Position numbers and translations under genes: made by a program
Assembly: GCF_024764775.1 (NCBI RefSeq)
Contig: NZ_JALIGC010000039.1
Span: 496,001 to 560,000, forward strand
DNA: 64,000 nucleotides
Reading direction: 5' to 3'
Source: Scandinavium manionii
GTDB lineage: Bacteria > Pseudomonadota > Gammaproteobacteria > Enterobacterales > Enterobacteriaceae
Notes under the pieces: generated by a model
Told to the model about the DNA's origin: nothing
The model's database searches: none
The model's input: the letters and a program-made list of their open reading frames with translations, nothing else
Shown: positions 28,713-38,540 of the stretch, piece by piece
Position numbering within the stretch: the first letter of the stretch is position 1
Layout of the letters: the number at the start of each line of letters is the position of its first letter

Positions 28713-30299
28713 TCAGACTTCGTAGTCCAGAGCGTCATCCTCCGTGCTCGGTGGGAAAATCTGTACCCGCTGGACGCGATGATTTTCTACTTGCAGCGTT
28801 TTCAGGGTAAAGCCGTCGACGTCGACGCTTTCACCGGTGGTCGGCACGCGCTGTAAATGCTCCATCAGCAGGCCGGCGATGGTGTGGTACTCGCGTTTAT
28901 CATCGAGTGGCAGCGGCACAAACTGCACCAGATCTTCCAGCGGCATATGGCCGTTGGCGGTCCAACTGCCGTCGGCATTTTTCTGAATATCGTGGCGGGC
29001 GTCGATCTCCTGCACTTCATTCGGCAGGTTTCCGGCAATGGTTTCCATCACGTCGCTTAGCGTCACCAGCCCTTCAACGGAGCCGAATTCATCCACCACA
29101 AAGGCGAAATGCGTGCGGGCGTTGCGGAACTGTTCGAGCGCGGGCAGCAGCGGTAGCGCTTCCGGGAACACCAGCGGCTGGCGGATAAGCGCGCGTAAAT
29201 CCAGTGGATCACCGCGCAACGATTGTGCCAGCAGGTCGATGACGTGCACCACGCCGAGCAGCTCTTCGTCGTGATCACCGCCGGTCACCACCAGACGGGT
29301 GTGCTGGTTTTTCTCCAGCAGCGCGCGGACGTCGGCTTCCGGGGCGCTGAGGTCGATGTGCTCAATATCATGGCGCGAGGTCATAATACTGCTGACGCTG
29401 CGCTGATTAAGATTCAGCACCCGCTCAATCATCCGTCGTTCCTGCGGGTCGAAGACCGGCTCGTCTTTGCTGTCTGCCACCAGGGAGGCGGTTTGTGCGT
29501 CCAGCTCGGCATCTTCTTTCTGCCCGCTCAGCAGACGCAGTACGGCCTCTGTGGTTCGGTTGCGCAGGCTCTGATTAGCCGACAAAAAGCGGCGACGGTT
29601 GAAGTTTGCCAATTGGTTGAGCGACTCAATCATCACCGAGAAGCCAATCGCCGCGTACAGATAGCCTTTCGGAATGTAGAAACCAAAGCCTTCCGCAACC
29701 AGACTAAAGCCAATCATCAGCAGGAAGCTGAGACAAAGAATGACGATGGTTGGATGGCTGTTCACAAAGCGCGTCAGCGCCTTGCTGGCAAGCATCATCA
29801 TGCTGATGGCAATCACGACTGCGGCCATCATCACCAGTAAATGGTCGACCATCCCGACGGCGGTGATCACCGAGTCGAGGGAAAACACCGCGTCGAGCAC
29901 CACAATTTGCGCCACCACGGCCCAGAATTTTGCCCCTCGCCGCTGAGTCGGTCCTTCGTTGTCCTTACCTTCCAGCCGCTCATTGAGTTCGACCGTGGCC
30001 TTAAACAGCAGGAATAAACCACCCCCGAGCATAATTAAATCACGCGCGCTAAAGCTGAGATCGCGAATCGTGAACAGCGGACGGGTGAGGGTGACCAGCC
30101 ACGAGATGGACGCCAGTAGCAGCAGACGCATCAGCATCGCCAGAATCAGCCCGGTAATGCGTGCCCGGTTGCGCTGCGCGGGTGGCAGCTTTTCCGCGAG
30201 GATCGCGATAAACACCAGATTATCAATCCCGAGCACTAGCTCAATGACCACCAGGGTGATAAGCCCTGCCCAAATAGAGGGGTCGGCAATCCATTCCAT
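28713..30299 (-). CDS. yegH: YegH, TerC/CBS/CorC-domain membrane protein
   Basis: A 528-residue inner-membrane protein of the TerC-CBS-CorC_HlyC type (E. coli YegH/YoaE/YtfL relatives); function unproven, possibly ion or metal homeostasis. Residues 1-240 hold seven or so membrane segments with the TerC signature [20 protein letters not shown] and [21 protein letters not shown] pair (about 300-420, with [20 protein letters not shown]) follows, then a C-terminal transporter-associated domain (about 430-515). It is divergent from wza; the start encodes [13 protein letters not shown] as in the family. Confidence 0.93.
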   Translation of the reverse strand: MEWIADPSIWAGLITLVVIELVLGIDNLVFIAILAEKLPPAQRNRARITGLILAMLMRLLLLASISWLVTLTRPLFTIRDLSFSARDLIMLGGGLFLLFKATVELNERLEGKDNEGPTQRRGAKFWAVVAQIVVLDAVFSLDSVITAVGMVDHLLVMMAAVVIAISMMMLASKALTRFVNSHPTIVILCLSFLLMIGFSLVAEGFGFYIPKGYLYAAIGFSVMIESLNQLANFNRRRFLSANQSLRNRTTEAVLRLLSGQKEDAELDAQTASLVADSKDEPVFDPQERRMIERVLNLNQRSVSSIMTSRHDIEHIDLSAPEADVRALLEKNQHTRLVVTGGDHDEELLGVVHVIDLLAQSLRGDPLDLRALIRQPLVFPEALPLLPALEQFRNARTHFAFVVDEFGSVEGLVTLSDVMETIAGNLPNEVQEIDARHDIQKNADGSWTANGHMPLEDLVQFVPLPLDDKREYHTIAGLLMEHLQRVPTTGESVDVDGFTLKTLQVENHRVQRVQIFPPSTEDDALDYEV

Positions 30300-30501
30300 A
30301 CGTTGTTTAACACCTTCTGTGACAAGACAATAGGATCATGGTTAACGGTGACCCAAATTGCAATATACCCTGAGTTTATTCTTAAATATGAATTGTTATT
30401 GGTTAATAATATAACCCTATTGTTTCTGTTATTAACTAATTTAATTTCTTATTAATCCGACTATTTTTCCGGGCTTTTCAGTCGATGAGTTAATGTCAAT
30501 A

Positions 30502-30515
30502 TAAAGATAATCCTA
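30502..30515 (+). promoter_or_regulatory. Candidate RcsAB box 1 upstream of wza
   Basis: TAAAGATAATCCTA matches the RcsAB consensus TAAGAATATTCCTA at 11 of 14 positions and lies about 450 bp before wza. RcsA-RcsB activation of colanic acid synthesis through such a box is established in E. coli. Confidence 0.6.
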
Positions 30516-30533
30516 AAAGTTGGCGGGGATTCT

Positions 30534-30547
30534 TAATATTTATCCTA
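30534..30547 (+). promoter_or_regulatory. Candidate RcsAB box 2 upstream of wza
   Basis: TAATATTTATCCTA matches the RcsAB consensus at about 10 of 14 positions, with an intact TCCTA right half. It follows the first box by 32 bp; both are part of a repeated ATCCTAAAAG sequence. Confidence 0.4.
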
Positions 30548-30739
30548 AAAGCAATGGCGTTAGGAGTTGTTACCTTGTCGGAAATTGGCATTGCTGTAAC
30601 AATCGAAATGTATAAATGAATATTAGATTTCATCCGCGCTTTATTCCCGGCGGTGAAGGAGAATGTTTGTCGTTTTATACATTGTCTCTTTGTTTCGGTC
30701 TGCTTTATCGCCGTAACTGCTTATAACCTTATGATTGAA

Positions 30740-30777
30740 CAGTAGATTGGTAACTGAAAGCCAAGGGCGGTAGCGTG
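30740..30777 (+). promoter_or_regulatory. JUMPStart with ops element, RfaH recruitment, colanic acid operon
   Basis: The 38-bp JUMPStart sequence begins CAGTAGATTGGTAACTG and ends in the ops core GGCGGTAGCGTG (30766-30777), 185 bp upstream of wza. The ops element pauses RNA polymerase and recruits the antiterminator RfaH, which allows transcription of the whole 23-kb operon. Confidence 0.92.
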
Positions 30778-30962
30778 CCTGATGGCTACTAAATCAGCTT
30801 CGATTATTCTGTCAACTGCTTGCGGATAGATAACGTTTTTTTAGGAATGATGCCAGTTATATTTCGTTTCGGTTAACGGCATGCTCAATGCAAATGATCT
30901 GAATGAAAACTGGTTTTTTTATTCGCACAGGATAATTTCTCTGCCAAAGTGATAAATAATCA

Positions 30963-32096
30963 ATGATGAAATCCCAACTGAAATTGATGCCATTATTGGT
31001 GTCTGCAATCCTGATGAGTGGTTGCACGGTCCTTCCCGGCAGCAATATGTCGACCTTCGGAAAAGATGTCGTTAAACAGCAAGACGCTGATTTTGATATC
31101 GACCGGATGGTGAATGTTTATCCGCTGACCCCGCGACTGATTGAACAACTGCGACCGCGTCCCAACGTCGCGCAGCCAAACATGTCCCTGGATCAGGAGT
31201 TAAGCAATTATCAGTATCGCGTGGGCGCCGGTGATGTGCTTAGCGTTACCGTCTGGGACCACCCGGAATTAACCACCCCAGCGGGCCAGTATCGTAGCTC
31301 CAGCGATACCGGTAACTGGGTTCAGCCTGATGGCTCCATTTTCTATCCTTATATTGGCCGCGTGCAGGTCGTCGGTAAAACGCTGCCGGAAATCCGTGAA
31401 ATAATTACCGGTCGTCTGGCGACGTACATCACCGACCCGCAGGTCGATGTGAATGTGGCGGCGTTCCGTTCGCAAAAAGCCTATGTGTCCGGCCAGGTGA
31501 GTAAATCTGGCCAGCAGGCCATTACCAACGTGCCGTTGACTGTGCTGGATGCGATCAACTCCGCGGGGGGTATGACCGACCTCGCCGACTGGCGCAACGT
31601 GGTACTGACGCACAACGGTAAAGAAGAACGTATTTCCCTGCAGGCGCTGATGCAAAACGGCGACCTCAGCCAGAACCGTCTGCTGTACCCGGGCGATATT
31701 CTGTTCGTACCACGTAACGATGACCTCAAAGTCTTCGTGATGGGCGAAGTGAAGAAACAGAGCACCCTCAAAATGGACTTCAGCGGCATGACACTGACCG
31801 AAGCGCTGGGCCAGGCGGAAGGTATCGATATGACCGCCTCCAACGCCAGCGGCATCTTTGTGATCCGTCCGCTGAAAAACGACAAGAGCGGCAAGATTGC
31901 CAACGTTTATCAGCTCAATATGTCTGATGCGACGTCGTTGGTGATGGCAACCAACTTCACGCTGCAGCCGTACGACGTGGTGTACGTCACCACTGCACCG
32001 ATCACGCGTTGGAACCGTCTCATCAGCCAATTGCTGCCGACCATCAGTGGCGTTCAAGACATGACGAACGCGGCGAAAGATATCCATACCTGGTAA
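30963..32096 (+). CDS. wza: Outer-membrane polysaccharide export lipoprotein Wza
   Basis: Octameric outer-membrane channel for colanic acid export. The 377-residue product has a lipoprotein signal ending in the lipobox LMSGC (lipidated Cys21), then the polysaccharide export domain ([20 protein letters not shown]), repeated SLBB domains and a C-terminal amphipathic helix ([15 protein letters not shown]) that forms the outer-membrane barrel. E. coli Wza has 379 residues. It is followed by wzb after 5 nt. Confidence 0.97.
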   Translation: MMKSQLKLMPLLVSAILMSGCTVLPGSNMSTFGKDVVKQQDADFDIDRMVNVYPLTPRLIEQLRPRPNVAQPNMSLDQELSNYQYRVGAGDVLSVTVWDHPELTTPAGQYRSSSDTGNWVQPDGSIFYPYIGRVQVVGKTLPEIREIITGRLATYITDPQVDVNVAAFRSQKAYVSGQVSKSGQQAITNVPLTVLDAINSAGGMTDLADWRNVVLTHNGKEERISLQALMQNGDLSQNRLLYPGDILFVPRNDDLKVFVMGEVKKQSTLKMDFSGMTLTEALGQAEGIDMTASNASGIFVIRPLKNDKSGKIANVYQLNMSDATSLVMATNFTLQPYDVVYVTTAPITRWNRLISQLLPTISGVQDMTNAAKDIHTW

Positions 32097-32101
32097 CCAT
32101 T

Positions 32102-32545
32102 ATGTTCAACAAAATTCTGGTGGTATGCGTCGGCAATATCTGCCGTTCCCCGACAGGGGAGCGGTTGCTGAAAAATTATCTTCCGTCGCTGGACGTGGAG
32201 TCCGCCGGGCTCGGCGCACTGGTAGGTAAGGGTGCCGATGACAGCGCGGCACGCGTTGCGGCTGTCCACAACATTTCCCTGGACGGGCACTGCGCCCGTC
32301 AAATTTCCGGAAAGATGTGCCGCGAATACGATCTCATTTTGACCATGGAAAAACGCCACATTGCCCGGCTGTGCGAAATCGCGCCGGAAATGCGCGGCAA
32401 AGTGATGCTGTTTGGCCATTGGGACGATGAACGTGAGATCCCCGATCCTTATCGCAAAAGTCGCGACGCTTTTGAAGCGGTATACCACTTACTCGATCAG
32501 TCTGCCCGACAGTGGGCGCAGGCACTGAAAGTACAGCAGGGATAA
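32102..32545 (+). CDS. wzb: Low-molecular-weight protein tyrosine phosphatase Wzb
   Basis: Cytoplasmic phosphatase that dephosphorylates the tyrosine kinase Wzc. The 147-residue protein begins MFNKILVVCVGNICRSPT; the CX5R loop has catalytic Cys9 and Arg15, and the general acid aspartate is in IPDPYRKS. I start at 32102 because this gives the E. coli length; the frame extends back into wza. It is two nucleotides from wzc. Confidence 0.97.
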   Translation: MFNKILVVCVGNICRSPTGERLLKNYLPSLDVESAGLGALVGKGADDSAARVAAVHNISLDGHCARQISGKMCREYDLILTMEKRHIARLCEIAPEMRGKVMLFGHWDDEREIPDPYRKSRDAFEAVYHLLDQSARQWAQALKVQQG

Positions 32546-32547
32546 CA

Positions 32548-34710
32548 ATGACAGATAACGTAAAACAGGCACTGCCGCACGCGTCGGGCAGTGATGAAAT
32601 CGATATTGGCCGCCTGGTCGGTACAGTGGTGGAGGCCAAATGGTGGGTGCTCGGCATCACTGCGGTGTTTGCCGTCGCTGCGGCGGTGTACACCCTTTTT
32701 GCGACGCCAATCTACAGCGCCGACGCGCTGGTGCAGATTGAGCAGGATACCAGCAGCTCGCTGGTACAGGATTTAAACTCGGCGCTCAGCAACAAGCCGC
32801 CTGCGTCTGACGCTGAAATTCAGCTGATTCAGTCGCGTATGGTGCTCGGTAAAACGGTAGATGACCTTAATCTGGACATCGCCGTAACCAAAAACACGAT
32901 GCCGATTTTTGGTGCCGGTTGGGAACGCCTGATGGGTCGTGCCAATGAGAGCGTCAACGTTGAAACCTTTACCGTGCCTGCGGGAATGCGTGAGCAAACC
33001 TTCACCCTGGAAGTGCTCGGGCCAAACAGCTACCAGCTGACCAGCGACGGTGGTTTTGATGCGCGCGGGACGGTCGGCCAGCCGCTAACCAGGTCCGGCC
33101 TGACCCTGCTGGTGAGTGCCATCCATGCGCAGAAAGGCGGTGAATTTACCGTCACTAAATACTCCACGCTTGGAATGATTAACACCCTGCAAAACAACCT
33201 GACGGTAACGGAAAACGGTAAAGACACCGGCGTGTTGAGCCTGACCTACACCGGGGAAGACAAAGACCAGATCCGGGTTATCCTCAACAGCATCGCGGAC
33301 AACTATCTGGCGCAAAACGTCGAGCGTAAATCGGAAGAAGCGTCCCGCAGTCTGCGATTCCTCGCCAAACAGCTGCCAGAAGTGCGAACGCGTCTGGACG
33401 ATGCCGAAAATAAACTCAACGCCTATCGCCAGCAGAAAGACTCGGTAGATATGTCGCTTGAGGCCAAGTCGGTGCTGGATTCGGTGGTTAACATAGATGC
33501 GCAGCTCAACCAGCTGACCTTCAGCGAAGCCGAGATTTCCAAGCTCTACACCAAGCGCCACCCGGCTTACCGCACGCTGCTGGAAAAACGCAAAACGCTG
33601 GAAGACGAGAAGGCTAATCTCAACAAACGCATCACTGCGATGCCGGAAACTCAGCAGGAAATCGTACGTCTGACGCGTGATGTGGAATCCGGGCAGCAGG
33701 TCTATATGCAACTGCTGAATAAACAGCAGGAACTGAAAATTCAGGAGGCGAGCACCGTCGGTGACGTACGTATCGTTGACTCCGCGATTACCCAACCGGG
33801 TGTGCTGAAGCCGAAAAAAGCGCTGATTATTCTCGGCGGTATCATCCTGGGCCTGATGCTTTCCATTCTCGGCGTGCTGCTGCGGTCACTGTTTAACCGT
33901 GGGATTGAAAGTCCTCAGGTTCTGGAAGACCACGGCATCAACGTTTATGCCAGCATTCCGCTGTCTGAATGGCAGAAGAAGCGCGACCAGGTCAAAACCG
34001 TCAAAGGCATTAAGCGCTACAAGCAAAGCCAGCTGCTGGCGGTGGGGAATCCGACTGACCTCGCTATCGAAGCGGTGCGCAGTCTGCGAACCAGTCTGCA
34101 CTTCGCCATGATGCAGGCCAACAACAACGTGTTGATGATGACCGGGGTTAGCCCGTCCATCGGTAAAACGTTCGTCTGTGCCAACCTGGCGGCGGTGATT
34201 AGCCAGACCGGCAAGCGCGTGCTGCTGATCGACTGCGATATGCGCAAAGGCTACACCCACGAACTGCTCGGCACCACCAACGACAACGGCCTGTCCGAAG
34301 TGCTGGTTGGTAAAACCGAGATTGCAAACTGTGCCAAACGCACCTCGATAACCAACTTCGACCTGGTGACCCGTGGACAGGTACCGCCGAACCCTTCCGA
34401 ACTGTTAATGAGCGATCGTTTTGCGGAACTGGTGAAATGGGCCAGCAGCCAGTACGACCTGGTGCTTATCGATACCCCGCCAATTCTGGCCGTGACCGAT
34501 GCCGGTATCGTGGGTCGCCATGCGGGCACCACGCTGATGGTGGCGCGCTATGCGGTTAACACCCTGAAAGAGGTGGAAACCAGCCTCAGCCGCTTCGAGC
34601 AGAATGGTATTCACGTCAAAGGGGTGATCCTCAACTCCATCTTCCGTCGGGCCACCGGTTATCAGGACTACGGCTACTACGAGTACGAGTACAAGTCAGA
34701 CAGTAAATAA
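32548..34710 (+). CDS. wzc: Polysaccharide co-polymerase and BY-kinase Wzc
   Basis: Inner-membrane tyrosine autokinase controlling polymerisation and export of colanic acid. The 720-residue product has TM1 near residues 32-52, a large periplasmic Wzz-like domain with coiled-coil helices, TM2 near 427-447 (ALIILGGIILGLMLSILGVL), and a cytoplasmic BY-kinase with Walker A GVSPSIGKTF (Lys540), Walker A-prime LLIDCDMRKG, and Walker B LVLIDTPPI. The C-terminal tyrosine cluster YQDYGYYEYEYKSD is intact. Starts at 32548, as in E. coli. Confidence 0.97.
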   Translation: MTDNVKQALPHASGSDEIDIGRLVGTVVEAKWWVLGITAVFAVAAAVYTLFATPIYSADALVQIEQDTSSSLVQDLNSALSNKPPASDAEIQLIQSRMVLGKTVDDLNLDIAVTKNTMPIFGAGWERLMGRANESVNVETFTVPAGMREQTFTLEVLGPNSYQLTSDGGFDARGTVGQPLTRSGLTLLVSAIHAQKGGEFTVTKYSTLGMINTLQNNLTVTENGKDTGVLSLTYTGEDKDQIRVILNSIADNYLAQNVERKSEEASRSLRFLAKQLPEVRTRLDDAENKLNAYRQQKDSVDMSLEAKSVLDSVVNIDAQLNQLTFSEAEISKLYTKRHPAYRTLLEKRKTLEDEKANLNKRITAMPETQQEIVRLTRDVESGQQVYMQLLNKQQELKIQEASTVGDVRIVDSAITQPGVLKPKKALIILGGIILGLMLSILGVLLRSLFNRGIESPQVLEDHGINVYASIPLSEWQKKRDQVKTVKGIKRYKQSQLLAVGNPTDLAIEAVRSLRTSLHFAMMQANNNVLMMTGVSPSIGKTFVCANLAAVISQTGKRVLLIDCDMRKGYTHELLGTTNDNGLSEVLVGKTEIANCAKRTSITNFDLVTRGQVPPNPSELLMSDRFAELVKWASSQYDLVLIDTPPILAVTDAGIVGRHAGTTLMVARYAVNTLKEVETSLSRFEQNGIHVKGVILNSIFRRATGYQDYGYYEYEYKSDSK

Positions 34711-34715
34711 CGTGT

Positions 34716-34758
34716 TTTGCTCCTCACCTCGGCCCTCTCCCCGTGGGTGAGGGGCAAA
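34716..34758 (+). repeat. Stem-loop between wzc and wcaA
   Basis: TTTGCTCCTCACC (34716-34728) and GGTGAGGGGCAAA (34746-34758) pair over 13 bp with one G-U, in the 72-bp gap between the export genes and the glycosyltransferase genes. The inner CCCTCTCCCC resembles enterobacterial repetitive intergenic units. It may attenuate the operon when RfaH is absent, but it lacks a T-run. Confidence 0.5.
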
Positions 34759-34782
34759 GTTCAACGCCATTCGGGGAACAAA

Positions 34783-35625
34783 ATGACGACACATAACCCA
34801 TTAATTTCCATTTATATGCCAACCTGGAATCGGCAACAGCTGGCGATTCGCGCCATTAAATCGGTGCTTCGCCAGGATTATCCGCACTGGGAAATGATGA
34901 TTGTCGACGACTGCTCCTCTTCCTTCGAACAGCTGCAGCAGTTTGTCGACGGGCTGAACGATCCGCGCGTGAAATACACCCGTAACGATTTTAACTCTGG
35001 CGCCTGTGCGGTGCGTAATCAGGCGATTTTGCAGGCCAAAGGCCAGTTCATTACCGGAATTGATGACGATGACGAATGGACGCCCAACCGCCTGTCGGTG
35101 TTCCTCGAACATAAACATCAGCTGACGACGCACGCGTTTCTGTACGCCAACGATTATGTCTGCGAAGGCGAGGTTTACTCCCAGCCCGCGAGCCTGCCGC
35201 TGTATCCGAAATCACCGTATTCCCGCACGCTGTTCTTCAAGCGCAACATCATTGGCAATCAGGTGTTCAGCTGGGCCTGGCGCTTCAAAGAGAGCCTGTT
35301 CGATACCGAACTCAAAGCGGCACAGGATTACGACATTTTTCTGCGCATGGTGACCGAATACGGCGAGCCGTGGAAAGTGGAAGAGGCCACGCAAATTCTG
35401 CACATCAATCACGGTGAAATGCAGATTACGTCATCGCCGAAAAAATTCTCCGGCTACTTCCATTTCTACCGTAAGCACAAAGACAAATTCGACCGTGCCA
35501 GCAAAAAGTACCAGCTGTTCACGCTGTATCAGATCCGCAACAAGCGCATGAACTGGCGCACCTTGCTGACGCTGCTGTCAGTGCGTAACGGTAAACGTCT
35601 GGCCGATGGCCTGCGGGGGAAATAA
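34783..35625 (+). CDS. wcaA: Colanic acid glycosyltransferase WcaA (GT2)
   Basis: GT-A fold family 2 glycosyltransferase of colanic acid repeat-unit assembly on undecaprenyl-PP, at the cytoplasmic face. The 280-residue protein starts with NPLISIYMPTWNRQQL, has the DDCSS nucleotide-binding region and GIDDDDEWTPNRL (DXD metal-binding), and the acceptor region AAQDYDIFLRM. The ATG at 34783 follows CGGGGA and matches the family; the longer upstream frame reads through the stem-loop. The stop overlaps the wcaB start (TAATG). Confidence 0.95.
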   Translation: MTTHNPLISIYMPTWNRQQLAIRAIKSVLRQDYPHWEMMIVDDCSSSFEQLQQFVDGLNDPRVKYTRNDFNSGACAVRNQAILQAKGQFITGIDDDDEWTPNRLSVFLEHKHQLTTHAFLYANDYVCEGEVYSQPASLPLYPKSPYSRTLFFKRNIIGNQVFSWAWRFKESLFDTELKAAQDYDIFLRMVTEYGEPWKVEEATQILHINHGEMQITSSPKKFSGYFHFYRKHKDKFDRASKKYQLFTLYQIRNKRMNWRTLLTLLSVRNGKRLADGLRGK

Positions 35626-36116
35626 TGCTGCTGGAAGATTTACGCGCAAACAACTGGAGCCTGCGCCCGTGCTGCATGGTTACCGCGTACCGCATCGCGC
35701 ATTTCTGCTCGGTGTGGCGCAAGAAAAGCGTCATTAACAACCTCTGGGCGGCCCCGGTGTTATTGCTGTACCGCTTTATCACCGAAAACCTGTTTGGTTA
35801 TGAGATCCAGGCCGCCGCCGCCATTGGCCGTCGTTTCACCATTCACCACGGTTATGCCGTGGTCATCAATAAATTCGTGGTGGCGGGGGATGATTTCACC
35901 ATCCGCCATGGCGTCACCATTGGCAACCGTGGCCCGGATAACCTGGCTTGCCCTGTCATTGGCAACGGCGTTGAGCTTGGCGCGAACGTGGTGATGATTG
36001 GCGACATTACTGTCGGCAATAACGTCACCATCGGGGCGGGCAGTGTGGTGCTGGACGACGTGCCGGACAATGCGCTGGTAGTGGGTGAAAAAGCGCAGGT
36101 AAAGGTCATTAAATGA
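35625..36116 (+). CDS. wcaB: Colanic acid acetyltransferase WcaB
   Basis: Left-handed beta-helix O-acetyltransferase of the serine acetyltransferase-like group, presumed to acetylate colanic acid. The 163-residue product has hexapeptide repeats from about residue 65 (IGRRFTIHHGYAVVIN, FTIRHGVTIGNRG, VELGANVVMIGDITVGNNVTIG), with a catalytic His in IHHGYAV. Its start overlaps the wcaA stop and its stop overlaps wcaC (ATGA). Confidence 0.94.
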   Translation: MLLEDLRANNWSLRPCCMVTAYRIAHFCSVWRKKSVINNLWAAPVLLLYRFITENLFGYEIQAAAAIGRRFTIHHGYAVVINKFVVAGDDFTIRHGVTIGNRGPDNLACPVIGNGVELGANVVMIGDITVGNNVTIGAGSVVLDDVPDNALVVGEKAQVKVIK

Positions 36117-37330
36117 ATATTCTGCAATTTAACGTACGTCTCGCGGAAGGCGGGGCGGCAGGCGTGGCGCTCGATCTGCATCAGCGCGCGCTGCAACAGG
36201 GCATGGCCTCTCGCTTTGTCTACGGTTACGGCAAAGGCGGCAAGAAAAGCGTCAGTCACGACGACTATCCGAATGTCATCAAACAAACCGCACGCGTCAC
36301 TTCAATGGCAAACCTGGCGCTGTTTCGCCTGTTTAACCGCGACGTGTTCGGCAATCTAAACAATCTGTATCGCACCGTGACCCGCACCTCCGGGCCGGTG
36401 GTGCTGCACTTCCACGTGCTGCACAGCTACTGGCTGAACCTCGAAGAAGTGGTGGATTTTTGCCACAAACTGAAAGAGCACAAGCGCGACGTGCGGTTCG
36501 TCTGGACGCTGCACGATCACTGGAGCGTGACCGGTCGCTGCGCGTTTCTCGACGGCTGCGAAGAGTGGAAAAACGGCTGCGGCAAATGCCCGACGCTGAC
36601 CAACTATCCGCCAGTGAAAATCGACCGCGCCAGCCAGCTGGTAAGCGGCAAACGTCAGCTGTTCCGTGAAATGATTGCGCTGGGCTGCCAGTTTATCTCC
36701 CCGAGCCAGCACGTGGCCGACGCGTTTAATCGTTTGTACGGGGAAGGGCACTGCCAGATTATCAACAACGGGATCGACGTTGCGACCGAAGCCATTCTGG
36801 CGGAACTGGCACCGCAGAGTGTGACCGGCAGCAAACCGAAAATTGCGGTGGTGGCCCATGACCTGCGCTACGACGGTAAAACCAATCAGCAGCTGGTGCG
36901 CGACATTATTGCGCTGGGTGACGCAGTTGAAGTACACACCTTCGGTAAGTTCTCACCGTTTGAAGGCAGCAATGTTATTAATCACGGGTTTCTGACCAAT
37001 AAGCGCCAGTTAATGAGTGAACTCAATCAGTTGGATGCGCTGCTGTTCAGCTCACGGGTTGATAACTACCCGCTGATCCTGTGCGAAGCGCTGTCCATCG
37101 GCGTGCCGGTCATTGCGACGCCAAGCGAAGCGGCCCAGGAAGTGCTGGAGAAATCCGGCGGCCGCACGGTAAACGTCGATGAAGTGCTGGCGCTGGTTCA
37201 GCTGCCAAAAGCGCAGATTGCCGAAGCGATTTTTGCGACCACGCTCGATGCGTTTCGCGACCGCAGCCGCCAGGCGTACAGTGGAAAACAGATGCTGGAG
37301 GAATATGTCTCGTTCTATCAGAATCTGTAG
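36113..37330 (+). CDS. wcaC: Colanic acid glycosyltransferase WcaC (GT4)
   Basis: GT-B fold glycosyltransferase of colanic acid assembly, 405 residues as in E. coli. The N-terminal FNVRLAEGGAAGVALDLHQRA glycine-rich acceptor loop, WTLHDHWSVTGRC with clustered cysteines (a CxxC-rich insertion around residues 142-163), and the C-terminal LILCEALSIGVPVIATPSEA sugar-nucleotide motif are intact. Its 3' end overlaps wcaD by 26 nt. Confidence 0.95.
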   Translation: MNILQFNVRLAEGGAAGVALDLHQRALQQGMASRFVYGYGKGGKKSVSHDDYPNVIKQTARVTSMANLALFRLFNRDVFGNLNNLYRTVTRTSGPVVLHFHVLHSYWLNLEEVVDFCHKLKEHKRDVRFVWTLHDHWSVTGRCAFLDGCEEWKNGCGKCPTLTNYPPVKIDRASQLVSGKRQLFREMIALGCQFISPSQHVADAFNRLYGEGHCQIINNGIDVATEAILAELAPQSVTGSKPKIAVVAHDLRYDGKTNQQLVRDIIALGDAVEVHTFGKFSPFEGSNVINHGFLTNKRQLMSELNQLDALLFSSRVDNYPLILCEALSIGVPVIATPSEAAQEVLEKSGGRTVNVDEVLALVQLPKAQIAEAIFATTLDAFRDRSRQAYSGKQMLEEYVSFYQNL

Positions 37331-38525
37331 CTACCTGTTGCTGCCGTTAATCTACCTGCTGGTTAACGTCAAAATCGCCCAGCTCGGCGAAAGTTTCCCG
37401 ATAACCATTGTGACCTTTTTGCCGGTGCTGTTGCTGCTCTACGTGGATCGCATCAGCCTGAAAAAACTGATGATTGCGCTGGGGGCCGGTGCCGGGCTGA
37501 CGCTGTTTAACTATGTCTTTGGTCAGTCGCTTGATGCCAGCAAATACGTCACCTCGACGATGCTGTTCGTTTATATCGTTATCATCATCGGCATGGTGTG
37601 GGCCATTCGCTTTAAAACAATTTCGCCGCACAACCACCGTAAAATCTTGCGCTTCTTTTATGTTGTCGTCGGGCTGGTGGTGATGCTCGCCGCGCTGGAA
37701 ATGGTGCAGATTATCCTCACCGGCGGCAGCAGTTTGATGGAGATAATTTCGAAATATCTTATTTACAGTAACAGCTATGTTCTGAACTTTATCAAATTTG
37801 GTGGGAAGCGAACCACTGCCTTATATTTCGAACCGGCCTTCTTCGCCCTGGCATTAATCTCAATTTGGCTCAGTATCAAACAGTTCGGTATCAAAACGCC
37901 TAAGACCGATGCTATGATTCTGGCAGGGATAGTGCTTTCAGGATCGTTTTCCGGCGTAATGACATTTATCCTGTTTTATTTGCTGGAATGGGCATTCCAG
38001 TATCTGAATAAGGAAGCAATCAGTAAGAAGTTACCCCTGGCAATCATTTCTTTAGCAGTCTTTTTAGTCGGTCTGGTATTTGCTTATCCGTATATTTCGG
38101 AACGCCTTGGCGATCTCGGAACGGAAGGCTCATCCTCTTATTACCGAATTATTGGGCCGCTGGTGATGGTTGGGTATTCTCTTACCCACATTGATGGTGT
38201 GGTTCGTTTTGGTTCTCTTTACGAATATGTTGCATCATTCGGAATCTTTAACGGTGCGGACGTCGGGAAAACAATAGACAATGGGTTGTATCTGCTGATT
38301 ATTTATTTCTCCTGGTTCGCGGTGTTACTGACAGCCTGGTATATGTCGAAGGTCGGGAAAATGATGATTAACGCGTTTGGTAATAACCAAAACTATCGCG
38401 TGCAGCTGTTTCTGTTTTTCCCGGTTTCGCTGTTTTTCACCGGTTCTATTTTTAGCCCGGAATATGCGTTTTTAATTGTATGTCCATTTATTCTGCGTAA
38501 AGCGCTGAAACTGACGGATAGCTAA
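37305..38525 (+). CDS. wcaD: Colanic acid repeat-unit polymerase WcaD (Wzy type)
   Basis: Polytopic inner-membrane protein thought to polymerise flipped colanic acid units. The 406-residue product is almost entirely hydrophobic, with ten or more membrane segments and a longer periplasmic loop including GDLGTEGSSSYYRI. I start at 37305 (MSRSIRICSYLLLPL) with GCTGGAGGA upstream; the start lies within the last codons of wcaC, so the genes overlap by 26 nt and are likely translationally coupled. Confidence 0.93.
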   Translation: MSRSIRICSYLLLPLIYLLVNVKIAQLGESFPITIVTFLPVLLLLYVDRISLKKLMIALGAGAGLTLFNYVFGQSLDASKYVTSTMLFVYIVIIIGMVWAIRFKTISPHNHRKILRFFYVVVGLVVMLAALEMVQIILTGGSSLMEIISKYLIYSNSYVLNFIKFGGKRTTALYFEPAFFALALISIWLSIKQFGIKTPKTDAMILAGIVLSGSFSGVMTFILFYLLEWAFQYLNKEAISKKLPLAIISLAVFLVGLVFAYPYISERLGDLGTEGSSSYYRIIGPLVMVGYSLTHIDGVVRFGSLYEYVASFGIFNGADVGKTIDNGLYLLIIYFSWFAVLLTAWYMSKVGKMMINAFGNNQNYRVQLFLFFPVSLFFTGSIFSPEYAFLIVCPFILRKALKLTDS

Positions 38526-38540
38526 TAAGGAGTCGAATAA

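Larger units (their letters stand above)
30300..30962 (+). promoter_or_regulatory. Long regulatory region of the colanic acid operon
   Basis: 663 bp without a gene between divergent yegH and wza. The yegH side is strongly AT-rich (30355-30560) and holds two RcsAB-like boxes. The wza side carries the JUMPStart/ops element at 30740-30777, so a long untranslated leader precedes wza. The -10/-35 of wza was not identified with confidence. Confidence 0.75.

Noticed and set aside
30300..30962. Small protein gene in the wza leader
   Set aside because: Only very short frames are open and none has a convincing ribosome binding site or known family; the stretch is AT-rich regulatory DNA.
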